From an uncultured Clostridia bacterium (lineage in GTDB: Bacteria > Bacillota > Clostridia > Oscillospirales > Acutalibacteraceae): a stretch of 64,000 nucleotides of DNA. Where the stretch lies: assembly GCA_944385055.1 (NCBI GenBank), contig CALWVT010000001.1, positions 310,001 through 374,000 on the forward strand, read 5' to 3'. The number at the start of each line of letters is the position of its first letter. Position 1 is the first letter of the stretch. Below, piece after piece: positions 41,311-51,336 of the stretch. The notes under the pieces were generated by a model. The model had not been told where the DNA came from and searched no databases. It saw nothing but the letters and a program-made list of their open reading frames with translations. A program made the translations under genes and the position numbers.

Positions 41311-42816
41311 ATGCAGTATCGATCAACTCGTGACTTCAGCGTAGAAGTGTGTGCAGCGCAGGCCATCGCGCAGGGCATCTGCGAAGATGGCGGCCTGTTT
41401 GTGCCCGAAACCATCCCAACCCTCAGCCAGGCGGATTTCTCAGCCATGCGGAATGCTTCTTATACAGAGCGCGCAGAAAAGATCCTATCGTTGTTTTTGA
41501 CGGACTTTTCCGAGGCGGAAATCCGCAGCTGTGTGGCGCAGGCGTATGCGGCCGAAAAGTTCCCGGAAGGGCCGGCCCCGCTTTCCGTTTTGCAAAATGG
41601 TTCTGGGTGGATCGGTGTGCTCGAATTGTGGCACGGGCCTACCTGTGCATTTAAAGATATGGCGCTGCAGCTTTTGCCGCATCTGCTGACGGTGAGCATG
41701 CAAAAAATCCAGGCGGACAAAACGGCGCTGATTTTGGTGGCTACTTCCGGCGATACCGGAAAGGCAGCGTTAGAGGGCTTCCGCGATGTGCCGCACACGA
41801 AGATTCTCGTGTTTTATCCGCAGGACGGTGTGAGCGCCATGCAGAAGCGCCAGATGGTAACGCAGGAGGGCAGAAACGTTTCCGTCTGTGCAATTGTCGG
41901 GAATTTTGACGACGCACAGACGGGCGTGAAGCGGCTCTTCACAGACCCCGCTGTTTGCGCGGCACTCGACGCGCACGGCTACGCCTTTTCAAGCGCCAAT
42001 TCTATCAATTTGGGCCGCTTGCTGCCGCAGATTGTCTATTACATTTCTGCGTATTGCGACCTGCTTGCGGATGGCCGGCTCCAGGAAGGCCAGGCGGTCA
42101 ATATCGTGGTCCCAACGGGGAATTTCGGGAATATTCTGGCGGCTTATTACGCGAAGCGCATGGGCTTGCCCGTACACAAATTGATTTGTGCGAGCAATCA
42201 AAACGATGTGCTGACGGAGTTCTTGCGCACGGGTGTCTACGACCGCAACCGGCCGTTTTACACGACGATCTCGCCGTCGATGGACATTTTGATCTCCAGC
42301 AACTTGGAGCGTCTGCTCAGCGACTTGACGGGGTCTGATGAAACGGTTCGCGCGTGGATGCGCAGTTTGCAGGAAACGGGCCGCTATGAGGTGGACGCCC
42401 GGACGCGCGAGCAGCTGACAGCGCTTTTCTGGGCCGGTCATTGCAGTGACGGCGAAACGCTTGCGGAAATTCGGCGCGTTTACGAAGCGGCGCATTACCT
42501 TTGTGACCCGCACACGGCGGTCGCCATGCAGGTCTACCGCCAATACGCTGCGGAAACGGGCGATACCCAGACACCGGTGCTCCTTGCATCCACCGCAAGC
42601 CCTTATAAGTTTGCGGACCATGTCCTGGAGGCCGTGTCCGGTGCGGCACCGCAGGGGGATGCCTTCGAAGAGGCCCAGACGCTTTCCCGCTTGACCGAAA
42701 CACCGGTGCCCCCGCAGATCCAGGCGCTCCAGCAAAAGGCCGTGCGCTTTACGGACGTCTGTACGCCTTCGGAAATGTCCCAGCAGGTCCTGCGCATCAT
42801 CTCCGAAGCGCCGTAA
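41311..42816 (+). CDS. thrC: threonine synthase
   Basis: This PLP enzyme converts O-phosphohomoserine to threonine. It is the long, ThrC class II type of 501 residues. The N-terminus MQYRSTRD and the PLP lysine region HGPTCAFKD (K115) are clear, and VATSGDTGKAALEGF binds the cofactor phosphate. GAGGAGG precedes the ATG. Its own promoter and short leader argue against a T-box. No other threonine-pathway gene is adjacent. Confidence 0.96.
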   Translation: MQYRSTRDFSVEVCAAQAIAQGICEDGGLFVPETIPTLSQADFSAMRNASYTERAEKILSLFLTDFSEAEIRSCVAQAYAAEKFPEGPAPLSVLQNGSGWIGVLELWHGPTCAFKDMALQLLPHLLTVSMQKIQADKTALILVATSGDTGKAALEGFRDVPHTKILVFYPQDGVSAMQKRQMVTQEGRNVSVCAIVGNFDDAQTGVKRLFTDPAVCAALDAHGYAFSSANSINLGRLLPQIVYYISAYCDLLADGRLQEGQAVNIVVPTGNFGNILAAYYAKRMGLPVHKLICASNQNDVLTEFLRTGVYDRNRPFYTTISPSMDILISSNLERLLSDLTGSDETVRAWMRSLQETGRYEVDARTREQLTALFWAGHCSDGETLAEIRRVYEAAHYLCDPHTAVAMQVYRQYAAETGDTQTPVLLASTASPYKFADHVLEAVSGAAPQGDAFEEAQTLSRLTETPVPPQIQALQQKAVRFTDVCTPSEMSQQVLRIISEAP

Positions 42817-42840
42817 AGATACGCGTGGAAAGGGGATACC

Positions 42841-43542
42841 ATGGCATTATTTGCGATTTCGGATCTACATCTTTCATTTGGAACCGATAAACCGATGGAT
42901 ATTTTTCAGGGCTGGGAGGGCTATACCGAAAAGCTCGAGCGGAATTGGAACGCCTGCGTTAAGCCGGAGGACACCGTCGTGATCGCCGGGGATATCAGCT
43001 GGGCCATGAAACTCAACGAGGCCGAAGCAGATTTTCGTTATATTAACCGCCTCCATGGGCATAAGCTGATTCTAAAAGGCAACCACGATTTGTGGTGGTC
43101 AACACGGCGGAAAATAGATTCCTTTTTGGCGGCGAACGGCTTCTCCACGATCTCGATTGTTCACAATTCCGCGGTGCGCGTTGGGGAGGTTTCCGTGTGC
43201 GGCAGCCGCGGCTGGCTTTACAATGCGAAAACGGAAGAGGACCGCAAGATCGTGCGCAGAGAAGTCGGGCGGTTGGATACGTCATTGCGGCTCGGCGAAG
43301 AGCTCGGCGGCCGGCCCATCGCGTTTTTGCACTATCCGCCGGTTTACGACCGGGATGTATGTGAAGAGATCCTGGATGTCCTGCTGGCCCATCACGTGTC
43401 AGACTGCTATTTCGGCCATATCCACGGGAATCAGGCGGCAAAGCGGGCGGTGTTTGGCGAGTACCGGGGCATCCGGATGCATCTGATTTCATGCGACCAT
43501 TTGTCTTTTTGCCCGCTGCTCGTTCGGACATCAGATGGATGA
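42841..43542 (+). CDS. calcineurin-like metallophosphoesterase
   Basis: The 233-residue protein carries the metallophosphoesterase motifs in order: SDLHLS (10-residue start region), GDISWAM, GNHDLWW, and the C-terminal GHIHG. No signal or membrane segment is seen. AAAGGGGA precedes the ATG. It lies 24 bp after thrC and is probably co-transcribed. Its substrate is unknown. Confidence 0.9.
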   Translation: MALFAISDLHLSFGTDKPMDIFQGWEGYTEKLERNWNACVKPEDTVVIAGDISWAMKLNEAEADFRYINRLHGHKLILKGNHDLWWSTRRKIDSFLAANGFSTISIVHNSAVRVGEVSVCGSRGWLYNAKTEEDRKIVRREVGRLDTSLRLGEELGGRPIAFLHYPPVYDRDVCEEILDVLLAHHVSDCYFGHIHGNQAAKRAVFGEYRGIRMHLISCDHLSFCPLLVRTSDG

Positions 43543-43639
43543 AATGCCTTTACACGGTCGATTTTCTAAAGAAAAGGCGGCTTTCTGGAGACATTTCGCG
43601 AAAGTTTGTTACATGTTTTTAAATTCTCACGCGCATTTA

Positions 43640-43668
43640 TAGAAAATCGCGCGTCGGTATGATATAAT
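43640..43668 (+). promoter_or_regulatory. extended -10 promoter for tig, with an overlapping inverted repeat
   Basis: TAGAAA and TATAAT are separated by 17 bp, and TG one base before the -10 makes it an extended -10 promoter. The -35 lies in TAGAAAATCG, which is the exact reverse complement of CGATTTTCTA 71 bp upstream (43559-43568). Confidence 0.65.
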
Positions 43669-43707
43669 TACTAAGATAATTTGCTATTTTGCAGGAGGAA
43701 ATTGAAA

Positions 43708-45063
43708 ATGAGTCTGAATTCATCCACCCAGGTCGAGACCAACCGCTGGCAGCTGGAAGTTTCTGTTGATGCGAATACCTTTAACACGGCCGTCGATCAC
43801 GCCTATAAGAAGCAGAAGAACCGCATTGTGATCCCGGGCTTCCGCAAGGGCAAAGCGCCGCGTGCGTTTATCGAAAAGTATTACGGCCCCGACATTTTCT
43901 ATGAGGATGCGATCAACGAAGTCTATCCGGATGCGCTGGAAGAAGCGGTGAAAGAGTCGAAACTGGACATGATCCAGGACAAGGTGGATTTTGACCTGGT
44001 TTCTGCAGATAAAGAGAACGGCCTTGTGTTTAAGGCCACCATCACGGTTAAGCCGGAAATTTCCATTCAGAACTATACGGGCATTCCTGCGACCCGCAAG
44101 TCGACGGAAGTGACGGATGAAGACGTCGCGGCGGAGCTTGCACGTGTGCAGGACCGCAATTCCCGCATGGTTACGGTTGAGGACCGTCCGGCAGAAAACG
44201 GCGATGTGACGGATATTGACTTTGAAGGCTTCTTGGACGGCGAGCCGTTTGAGGGCGGGAAGAGCGAGAACTTCAGCCTCCGCTTGGGCTCCAACCAGTT
44301 TATCCCGGGCTTTGAGGATCAGATTGTCGGCCACAATACGGGCGACGAGTTTGATGTAAATGTAACGTTCCCGGACGATTATCAGGCGGAAGACCTGCGC
44401 GGCCAGTCGGTCCTGTTTAAAGTCAAGCTCCACGAGATTAAGAAGAAGGAGCTGCCGGCCCTCGACGACGAGTTCGCGAAGGACGTCAGCGAGTTTGATA
44501 CGCTGGACGAATATAAGGCAGACCTCAAAAAGCACCTCGAAGAGCGCAAGCAGGAGCAGGTCAAAGACGACGTCGACAACCAGCTCATCGATAAGCTCGT
44601 CGAGCTCGTGGAAGGCGAGATTCCGCCGGCCATGTATATGAACAAGGCCAATGACGACCTGCGCGACTTCGGCTATCGCCTGCAAAGCCAGGGCCTGGAT
44701 CTGCAGACGTACCTGAAATATACGGGCCAGGATGTCCAGACGATGCGTGCAAACTTCCTGCCGCAGGCGGAGCGCCAAGTTAAACTGCGCTTGGCACTCG
44801 AAAAGATCGCTGCCCTGGAAAACCTTGTGGCCAGCGACGAAGAGATCGAGGACGAGTACAAGAAGCTCGCCGAAAATTACAAGATGGATGTCGAGAAGGT
44901 CAAGAACCTTGTGGCATCGGAAGACCTGGCGAAAGACATTGCAGTCGAAAAGGCCATTGACTTTGTGCGCGACCATGCCAATGTGACGGACGCGCCGGCG
45001 GAAGAGCCCAAAGAGGAAGCGGCTGCCGAAGAAGCAAAGCCGGAGGAGACCCCCGAGGCCTAA
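43708..45063 (+). CDS. tig: trigger factor
   Basis: This ribosome-bound chaperone and peptidyl-prolyl isomerase meets nascent chains. At 451 residues it has the ribosome-binding N-domain with the signature GFRKGKAPRAFIEKYYG, the FKBP-like domain (VTDIDFEGFLDGEPFEGGKSENFSL) and the long helical C-domain. The tail is Glu/Ala/Pro-rich and acidic. CAGGAGG precedes the ATG. It heads the tig-clpP-clpX-lon block. Confidence 0.97.
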   Translation: MSLNSSTQVETNRWQLEVSVDANTFNTAVDHAYKKQKNRIVIPGFRKGKAPRAFIEKYYGPDIFYEDAINEVYPDALEEAVKESKLDMIQDKVDFDLVSADKENGLVFKATITVKPEISIQNYTGIPATRKSTEVTDEDVAAELARVQDRNSRMVTVEDRPAENGDVTDIDFEGFLDGEPFEGGKSENFSLRLGSNQFIPGFEDQIVGHNTGDEFDVNVTFPDDYQAEDLRGQSVLFKVKLHEIKKKELPALDDEFAKDVSEFDTLDEYKADLKKHLEERKQEQVKDDVDNQLIDKLVELVEGEIPPAMYMNKANDDLRDFGYRLQSQGLDLQTYLKYTGQDVQTMRANFLPQAERQVKLRLALEKIAALENLVASDEEIEDEYKKLAENYKMDVEKVKNLVASEDLAKDIAVEKAIDFVRDHANVTDAPAEEPKEEAAAEEAKPEETPEA

Positions 45064-45174
45064 TCCCCTCTGCAAAGCGGCACTTCCACCGCTCTAAAAA
45101 GAATGTTATGGAAGACTGCATAAGTTTTTCCGGCCGGTCAATACTGAAAGTTGGAAACCGAATGGAGGTTCATC

Positions 45175-45762
45175 ATGAGCAATTTAGTCCCTTATGTCAT
45201 TGAGCAGACCAACCGCGGGGAGCGGCAGTATGATATTTTTTCCCGTTTGCTAAATGACCGCATCATTCTGCTCAATGGTGAGGTCAATGATACGAGTGCA
45301 AGTTTGATCGTCGCACAGCTGTTGTATCTTGAAGGCCAGGACCCTGCAAAGGATATCAGCTTCTATATCAACAGCCCCGGCGGTTCCGTGACAGCTGGCA
45401 TGGCGATTTACGACACGATGCAGTATATCAAATGCGACGTTTCTACGATTTGCATGGGTCTTGCGGCCAGCATGGGTGCCTTCCTTTTAACGGCTGGGAC
45501 GAAGGGGAAGCGTTATTCGCTGCCGCATACCGATATCTTAATCCACCAGCCGAGCGCCGGCGTGCAGCAGTCGCAGGTGTCTGACGTCATGATTCATGCG
45601 AATTATCTTGCCCGCAAAAAGCAAATGCTCAATGAACTTTTGGCAAAGCATACGGGTCAGCCGTTGGAAACGATCGCAAAGGATACCGACCGCGACAACT
45701 TTATGACGCCGGAGGAAGCGCTTGCCTACGGTTTGATCGATAAGATCATCACAAACAGATAA
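45175..45762 (+). CDS. clpP: ATP-dependent Clp protease proteolytic subunit
   Basis: This serine protease forms the barrel of the ClpXP and ClpCP machines. It has 195 residues with catalytic S99 ([11 protein letters not shown]) and H124 ([10 protein letters not shown]), and the third residue Asp near 173. The N-terminus [25 protein letters not shown] is typical. TGGAGG precedes the ATG. clpX follows 16 bp downstream. Confidence 0.97.
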   Translation: MSNLVPYVIEQTNRGERQYDIFSRLLNDRIILLNGEVNDTSASLIVAQLLYLEGQDPAKDISFYINSPGGSVTAGMAIYDTMQYIKCDVSTICMGLAASMGAFLLTAGTKGKRYSLPHTDILIHQPSAGVQQSQVSDVMIHANYLARKKQMLNELLAKHTGQPLETIAKDTDRDNFMTPEEALAYGLIDKIITNR

Positions 45763-45777
45763 AGAAAAGGTGATTGC

Positions 45778-47100
45778 ATGGCCAGTACAACGGATCGCGA
45801 GATTTGCTGTTCTTTCTGCGGGAAACCGCAGAGTGAAGCGCGCCGCCTGATCGCAGGTCCCGGCGTCTATATTTGTGACTCCTGCGTAGAATTGTGCAAG
45901 TCCATTTTAGATGATGAGATGAACCTTTCTGCCCGCCGGGCGGACTATACGCCGGCGCACGCCGAAGATTTGCCAAAACCGCATGAGATCAAAAAGCAAT
46001 TGGACGACTATGTGATTGGGCAGGATGCGGCGAAGGTTGCGCTTTCTGTAGCGGTTTATAATCACTATAAGCGGATCTTTTACGGCAATGACGAAGATTC
46101 GGTGACGCTTGCAAAGAGCAATGTGCTCCTTTTGGGCCCCACAGGCGTTGGCAAAACGCTTTTAGCGCAGACGTTGGCTAAGATTTTGGATGTACCGTTT
46201 GCCATTGCGGATGCTACGACCTTGACGGAGGCCGGTTATGTCGGCGAGGATGTGGAAAACATTCTGCTGCGTTTGATTCAGGCTGCGGATTTTGATATTG
46301 AACGTGCGCAGCGCGGTATCATCTATATCGATGAGATCGATAAGATTGCGCGCAAATCGGAAAATCCGTCCATTACCCGCGATGTCAGCGGGGAAGGGGT
46401 ACAGCAGGCGTTGCTCAAGATCTTGGAGGGCACCATTTCCAATGTCCCACCGCAGGGTGGACGTAAACACCCCCAGCAGGAGTTTTTGCAGATTGACACG
46501 TCGAATATCCTGTTCATCTGCGGCGGTGCGTTTGATGGCTTGGAAAAGGTTATCCAGCAGCGCACGGCATCGACAAGCTTGGGATTTGGCGGTGAAGTGC
46601 ACAGCAAAGCCGAACTCGATGAGACGGATTGGATGAAAGATGTCGGTCCGCATGATCTCGTCAAGTATGGGCTGATTCCTGAACTTGTTGGCCGTCTGCC
46701 GGTCATTACGTCTCTGCATGGGTTGGATGAACGTGCGCTGATCCGCATTTTGACGGAGCCGAAGAACAGCTTAGTCAGCCAGTATAAGCGCCTGTTTGAA
46801 TTGGATAAGGTCGATTTGGAGTTTACCGATGAGGCTTTGCAGGCCATCGCCAAAAAGACGCTGGAGCGCCATACCGGTGCGCGCGGCCTGCGTTCCGTGA
46901 TGGAAAACCTTTTGACGGGCTTGATGTATGATGTTCCGACCGATTACCAGATCGAGCGCGTCACGATTACGGCGGAAGCCGTCAACGGGACGGGCAAGCC
47001 GGAGCTTGTCTATAATCCTGACAGGCAGCCGGTAAAGATCAAAATGGCACTTCCCGCAAGCGCCTCTTCAAAGAAGCGCGGCCACCGGGATACCGCATGA
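45778..47100 (+). CDS. clpX: ATP-dependent Clp protease ATP-binding subunit ClpX
   Basis: This AAA+ unfoldase feeds substrates to ClpP. An N-terminal zinc-binding domain ([14 protein letters not shown]...CDSC) precedes the AAA+ module with Walker [13 protein letters not shown], Walker B IIYIDEID and the IGF-type loop that docks to ClpP. It has 440 residues. AAAAGGTG precedes the ATG. A hairpin terminator follows. Confidence 0.97.
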   Translation: MASTTDREICCSFCGKPQSEARRLIAGPGVYICDSCVELCKSILDDEMNLSARRADYTPAHAEDLPKPHEIKKQLDDYVIGQDAAKVALSVAVYNHYKRIFYGNDEDSVTLAKSNVLLLGPTGVGKTLLAQTLAKILDVPFAIADATTLTEAGYVGEDVENILLRLIQAADFDIERAQRGIIYIDEIDKIARKSENPSITRDVSGEGVQQALLKILEGTISNVPPQGGRKHPQQEFLQIDTSNILFICGGAFDGLEKVIQQRTASTSLGFGGEVHSKAELDETDWMKDVGPHDLVKYGLIPELVGRLPVITSLHGLDERALIRILTEPKNSLVSQYKRLFELDKVDLEFTDEALQAIAKKTLERHTGARGLRSVMENLLTGLMYDVPTDYQIERVTITAEAVNGTGKPELVYNPDRQPVKIKMALPASASSKKRGHRDTA

Positions 47101-47136
47101 ACGAAACGCAATCGACAGAAAGTACAGAAGAAAATA

Positions 47137-47187
47137 GGCTGCTGCAGTAGGGCGACCGCATTGGGCTGCCTGCAGCGGCCTTTTTGT
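47137..47187 (+). terminator. terminator between clpX and lon
   Basis: GGCTGCTGCAG pairs with CTGCAGCGGCC (one G-U) around a loop of about 22 nt, followed by TTTTTGTT. It ends just before the lon ribosome-binding site. Confidence 0.75.
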
Positions 47188-47204
47188 TAAGGAGTAAACG
47201 AAGT

Positions 47205-49574
47205 ATGGAAAAAGAAAAACCAGTACAGTCCCTTTCTCCGGAAGTTCCGGTTAGGATGCCTGCATTGGCGCTGCGAGGCTTAGTCGTCTTTCCGAAAATG
47301 ACACTCCAATTTGATGTCGGACGCAAGAAGTCTATTTTGGCGTTGGCCAATGCGGTGGATGGGGACCAAAACATTTTTTTGGTTACCCAGAAGGATATGC
47401 AGATCAATGATCCAGAAGCCAATGACCTCTATCGGATGGGGGTGATTGCGAAGATCCATCAGGTCGTGCACCGCACGGATGGTGCCCTGCAGATCATGAT
47501 CGTAGGCATGCAGCGCGCAAAAATTCTCAATGTACTCAGCGAAACCCCATACTTTTCGGTTGAGCTGGAGCCAATTGAAGAAAAGAAACGCCGCTTAACG
47601 CCAAATGCGGAGGCGTTGATCCGCTATACGCAGTCTCTGTTTGAGGAGTACATCCGTAATTTTGCTCATGCCCCCGCTGAAATCGTTATGAACATCGTTC
47701 AAAAGAAGGATTGCGGCGAACTGGCGGACAGCATCGCGATGAACCTTGCCATCGAGAGCGAGAAGAAGCAAGAGATTTTGGAGGAACTCCATCCGTACCG
47801 GCGTCTGCAGAAGCTCAGCTCGATGCTGAAAAATGAAATCGACATTCTCACGATTGAAGAAAAAATTACCGAAAAGACAAAAAAGCAGATTGATGAATCC
47901 CAGCGCGATTATTACCTGCGTGAGCAGATGCGTGTGATCGCCGATGAACTGGGTGAAGATGACAATCCGTTGGCGGAGGCCGACCAGCTGCGTGAGCGGA
48001 TTCAGAAAGCCGGCCTGCCGGAACAGCAGCGCGAGAAGCTGCTGAAGGAATGTGACCGCCTTTCCAAAATGCCGGATGGTTCCCACGAAGGCAGCGTCAT
48101 CACGTCATATGTGGAAACGTGCCTTTCCCTGCCGTGGAATACGCTTTCGAAAGACACCATTGATCTGCAGAAGGCTCGTCGGGTGCTCGATCGCGACCAT
48201 TATGGGCTCGATAAGGTCAAAGAGCGCATCATTGAGACATTGGCGGTCAAAAAATTAAACCCGGATGTGAAAGGGCAGATTTTATGCCTGGTGGGCCCGC
48301 CAGGCGTCGGTAAAACGAGCATTGCGCACTCCATTGCCGAAGCAATTGGCCGCAAATATGTGCGTGTCAGCTTAGGCGGCGTCCGCGATGAGTCGGATAT
48401 CCGCGGCCACCGGCGCACCTATATTGGCGCCATGCCTGGACGGATTATCAACGCCATTCGGCAGGCCGGCACCAAGAATCCGGTTTTGCTGCTCGATGAG
48501 GTCGATAAACTCGGCAATGATTTTCGCGGGGACCCTTCGTCCGCACTGCTCGAAGTTCTGGACGGGGAGCAGAACAACGCCTTTGTCGACCATTATATCG
48601 ATATGCCGTTTGACTTGAGCCAGGTGTTCTTTATCACGACGGCAAACGATGCGAGTGCGATTCCGGGGCCTTTGTATGACCGTATGGATGTCATTACGCT
48701 GGGCAGTTATACGCACGAGGAAAAATTCCATATTGCGACGAAGCATTTGATCCCGAAGCAGCTTACTGAACATGGGATTGAGACGAAGAATCTGCGTTTC
48801 CTGCCGACAGCAGTCCATAACATCATCGACGGCTATACGCGGGAGGCTGGCGTGCGCGGCTTAGAGCGCCAGATTGCGAAGATTTGCCGCCAATGTGCGA
48901 TCCGAATTGTAGAGGACCCAGAGGTCGAATTGCGCATTACCCCGAAAAATCTCGAAGAATTCCTCGGCCCGCGTAAATTCCACAGCGAAGACCTTACGAA
49001 AAAAGATATGGTTGGGTTGGTCAATGGATTGGCTTGGACCAGTGTCGGTGGTGAAATGCTGCCGATTGAGGTTGCCGTTATGGAAGGAACCGGCCGCATT
49101 GAATTAACGGGCTCCTTAGGCGATGTGATGAAGGAATCGGCCAAGACCGCCATCAGTTGTATCCGCACCCGTGCCGATAAACTGGGGATTCAAAAAGATT
49201 TCTACACAAAATACGACATCCACATCCATGCCCCGGAAGGTGCTGTTCCGAAAGACGGTCCCAGTGCGGGCGCTGCGATGGCAACCGCCATTACGAGTGC
49301 GCTGACGGATATTCCGATTCATCACGATGTGGCGATGACGGGGGAGATTACGCTTTTGGGGCGCATTCTGCCAATCGGCGGTCTGCGTGAAAAGACGATG
49401 GCCGCGTACCGCGCAGGCATCAAGAAAGTCGTAATTCCGGCCGAGAACGTTCCGGACCTCGCAGAAGTCGATAAAGTCGTTAAGGAAAAGGTCGAGTTTT
49501 TGCCGGTTGAGAAGATCGATCAGGTGTTGGATATCGCTTTAACCCGCCGCCCAACGCCAAACACAACACAGTGA
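47205..49574 (+). CDS. lon: ATP-dependent protease La (Lon)
   Basis: This AAA+ serine protease degrades misfolded and regulatory proteins. The 789 residues comprise the LON N-domain, the AAA+ domain with Walker A GPPGVGKTS (about residue 363) and the C-terminal protease domain. The catalytic Ser is in KDGPSAGAAMA (about 688) and the catalytic Lys lies about 43 residues later. TAAGGAG precedes the ATG. engB follows 10 bp downstream, as usual in Firmicutes. Confidence 0.97.
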   Translation: MEKEKPVQSLSPEVPVRMPALALRGLVVFPKMTLQFDVGRKKSILALANAVDGDQNIFLVTQKDMQINDPEANDLYRMGVIAKIHQVVHRTDGALQIMIVGMQRAKILNVLSETPYFSVELEPIEEKKRRLTPNAEALIRYTQSLFEEYIRNFAHAPAEIVMNIVQKKDCGELADSIAMNLAIESEKKQEILEELHPYRRLQKLSSMLKNEIDILTIEEKITEKTKKQIDESQRDYYLREQMRVIADELGEDDNPLAEADQLRERIQKAGLPEQQREKLLKECDRLSKMPDGSHEGSVITSYVETCLSLPWNTLSKDTIDLQKARRVLDRDHYGLDKVKERIIETLAVKKLNPDVKGQILCLVGPPGVGKTSIAHSIAEAIGRKYVRVSLGGVRDESDIRGHRRTYIGAMPGRIINAIRQAGTKNPVLLLDEVDKLGNDFRGDPSSALLEVLDGEQNNAFVDHYIDMPFDLSQVFFITTANDASAIPGPLYDRMDVITLGSYTHEEKFHIATKHLIPKQLTEHGIETKNLRFLPTAVHNIIDGYTREAGVRGLERQIAKICRQCAIRIVEDPEVELRITPKNLEEFLGPRKFHSEDLTKKDMVGLVNGLAWTSVGGEMLPIEVAVMEGTGRIELTGSLGDVMKESAKTAISCIRTRADKLGIQKDFYTKYDIHIHAPEGAVPKDGPSAGAAMATAITSALTDIPIHHDVAMTGEITLLGRILPIGGLREKTMAAYRAGIKKVVIPAENVPDLAEVDKVVKEKVEFLPVEKIDQVLDIALTRRPTPNTTQ

Positions 49575-49584
49575 GGAGCCCTTT

Positions 49585-50178
49585 ATGAAGATCGAAAGTG
49601 CCCGTTTTGAATTTTCTGCCGGCACCTGTGCGCAGCTCCCGCCCGGAGATTTGCCGGAAATCGTGTTTTCTGGCAGATCCAATGTCGGAAAATCGACATT
49701 GATCAATAAGCTGTTAAATCGGAAATCCCTGGCGCGTGTCAGTGCGCAGCCCGGAAAAACGGCGACCATCAATGCGTACCGTTTGGATACCTGCCGTTTG
49801 ATCGATTTGCCCGGTTATGGGTATGCAAAGGTTTCCCGCGCCGAGAAACTGCGGTGGGGGAACCTTGTCAATGGATACCTGGAGGCCAAGCGGCCCATTG
49901 CCTTGGTCGTGCAGCTGATTGATATGCGCCACGAGCCGACGGCGGATGACCGGCAGATGATTCAATATCTTTTGGACCGCGAATTGCCGTTTGTTGTGGT
50001 CGCGACGAAAAGCGATAAGCTGAATGCGACCAACCGCCGCCTGCGCACGCAGAGCCTGGACGAATTGTTTGCGGATGCGGGGATTTCATGGCTTCCGTTC
50101 TCTTCCGTCCAGGGGGAAGGTGTGCCCGAATTGCGTGCGTTGATCGATAAATCCTGTTTTCCTGCGGCTGCCGAATAA
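49585..50178 (+). CDS. engB: ribosome biogenesis GTP-binding protein YsxC/EngB
   Basis: This small GTPase is needed for 50S assembly. In 197 residues it shows the P-loop GRSNVGKSTLINKLLN, the G3 motif DLPGYGYAKVS, and the TKSDK G4 motif. GAGGAG precedes the ATG. The lon-ysxC order is a Firmicutes hallmark. Confidence 0.96.
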   Translation: MKIESARFEFSAGTCAQLPPGDLPEIVFSGRSNVGKSTLINKLLNRKSLARVSAQPGKTATINAYRLDTCRLIDLPGYGYAKVSRAEKLRWGNLVNGYLEAKRPIALVVQLIDMRHEPTADDRQMIQYLLDRELPFVVVATKSDKLNATNRRLRTQSLDELFADAGISWLPFSSVQGEGVPELRALIDKSCFPAAAE

Positions 50179-50187
50179 AACTTTCTC

Positions 50188-50216
50188 TTTACTTTGCCGC
50201 TTTTTCAGTGTAAAAT
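50188..50216 (+). promoter_or_regulatory. possible promoter for the yerC-like gene
   Basis: TAAAAT with a weak TTTACT 17 bp upstream; the -35 box is poor. Confidence 0.4.
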
Positions 50217-50249
50217 GATAAGTGACGAAATAAAAGGAGTTGTAAAGGC

Positions 50250-50576
50250 TTGAATTCTAAGATTAAGGACGAGAACGTCGACTTTTTATTCGAAGCAATC
50301 CTTTCCTTAAAGACGCAGGAGGAATGCTACGCTTTTTTTGAAGATCTTTGCACGGTGCCGGAAATCAAGGCCATGTCCCAGCGTTTGGTCGTCGCACATA
50401 TGCTGAGCACCAAGCGCGTTTACAGCGATATTGTCGCGCGGACCGGTGCTTCTACGGCAACGATCAGCCGTGTTAATCGGGCGCTCAATTATGGATGCGA
50501 CGGGTATAAACTTGCATTTGACCGCATGGATGCAAAGAAGGCCGAAGAAACGGAATCAGAAAAGGAAACAAAATGA
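50250..50576 (+). CDS. YerC/YecD family TrpR-related protein
   Basis: The 108-residue protein is a TrpR-like helix-turn-helix regulator. The family core reads LCTVPEIKAMSQRLVVAHMLSTK, followed by the recognition helix region ARTGASTATISRVNRALNYG. A Lys/Glu-rich tail follows. It starts at TTG with AAAGGAG 10 bp upstream. It overlaps the following methyltransferase gene by 4 bp. Its target genes are unknown. Confidence 0.9.
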   Translation: MNSKIKDENVDFLFEAILSLKTQEECYAFFEDLCTVPEIKAMSQRLVVAHMLSTKRVYSDIVARTGASTATISRVNRALNYGCDGYKLAFDRMDAKKAEETESEKETK

Positions 50577-51319
50577 GTTATACGGATTTTGCACAGTATT
50601 ACGATGGACTGATGCAGAATGCCGGCTATCCGGAGCGCGCAGAGTATCTCTGCGCGCTTTTGCGGCATTTTCATCATGAACCCGGAGAAACCCTGGATTT
50701 GGCCTGCGGGACCGGTACGCTGACGCTGGAGCTGAAGAAGCGGGGCTTTTCGATCTTTGGCGTCGATGCAAGTGTCGATATGCTTACCCAGGCTCAAGCG
50801 AAAGCGGCGGATTGCGGAGAACAGATTCTCTTTCTCCATCAGCGTATGCAGCGCCTGGAGCTTTTTGGGACGGTTGATACGGTCCTTTGCACGCTGGACA
50901 GCCTCAACCATCTCGCAACGCCGCAGGACGTTCAGGAGACCTTTGTGCGTGTTGCGCGCTATTTGGAGCCCGGCGGTCTTTTTGTTTTCGATATGAATAC
51001 CCCATATAAGCACAGAGAAATTCTTGGCGACAACATTTTTCTTTATGATACCGACGAGGTCTACTGCATCTGGCAGAACCATTATCAGCCGTCCGGCTGC
51101 CGTGTGCACATTACGTTAGACTTTTTTGCGCGGGATGGCGCGTTATACCGTCGGAGCGGGGAATCTTTTTTTGAACGTGCCTATGAGACGGAACAGATTC
51201 ATGCGTTTCTGCAAAAGGCCGGCCTTCGCTGTGTGGGAACCTTTGCGGAGCAGAGTTTTCAGCCGCCGGCGGCAGATACGCAGCGGATTGTTTATGTGGC
51301 GCAGAAACCGAATTTTTAA
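50573..51319 (+). CDS. class I SAM-dependent methyltransferase
   Basis: The 248-residue protein has a Methyltransf_25-type Rossmann fold: N-terminal YTDFAQYYDGLM, motif I LDLACGTGTLTLEL, then GVDASVDML and the CTLDSLNHL region. The ATG overlaps the upstream stop (ATGA). The substrate cannot be told; the family includes small-molecule and tRNA modifiers. Confidence 0.88.
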   Translation: MSYTDFAQYYDGLMQNAGYPERAEYLCALLRHFHHEPGETLDLACGTGTLTLELKKRGFSIFGVDASVDMLTQAQAKAADCGEQILFLHQRMQRLELFGTVDTVLCTLDSLNHLATPQDVQETFVRVARYLEPGGLFVFDMNTPYKHREILGDNIFLYDTDEVYCIWQNHYQPSGCRVHITLDFFARDGALYRRSGESFFERAYETEQIHAFLQKAGLRCVGTFAEQSFQPPAADTQRIVYVAQKPNF

Positions 51320-51336
51320 GAAGAAGGAGAACATGG

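Noticed and set aside
43720-45075. A 451-codon minus-strand open frame opposite tig
   Set aside because: It mirrors the trigger factor gene almost exactly, is low-complexity (Leu/Val/Arg) and has no plausible ribosome-binding site.
47097-47147. A 16-codon frame overlapping the clpX stop (ATGA)
   Set aside because: It has no separate ribosome-binding site and ends inside the terminator stem; too short to support.
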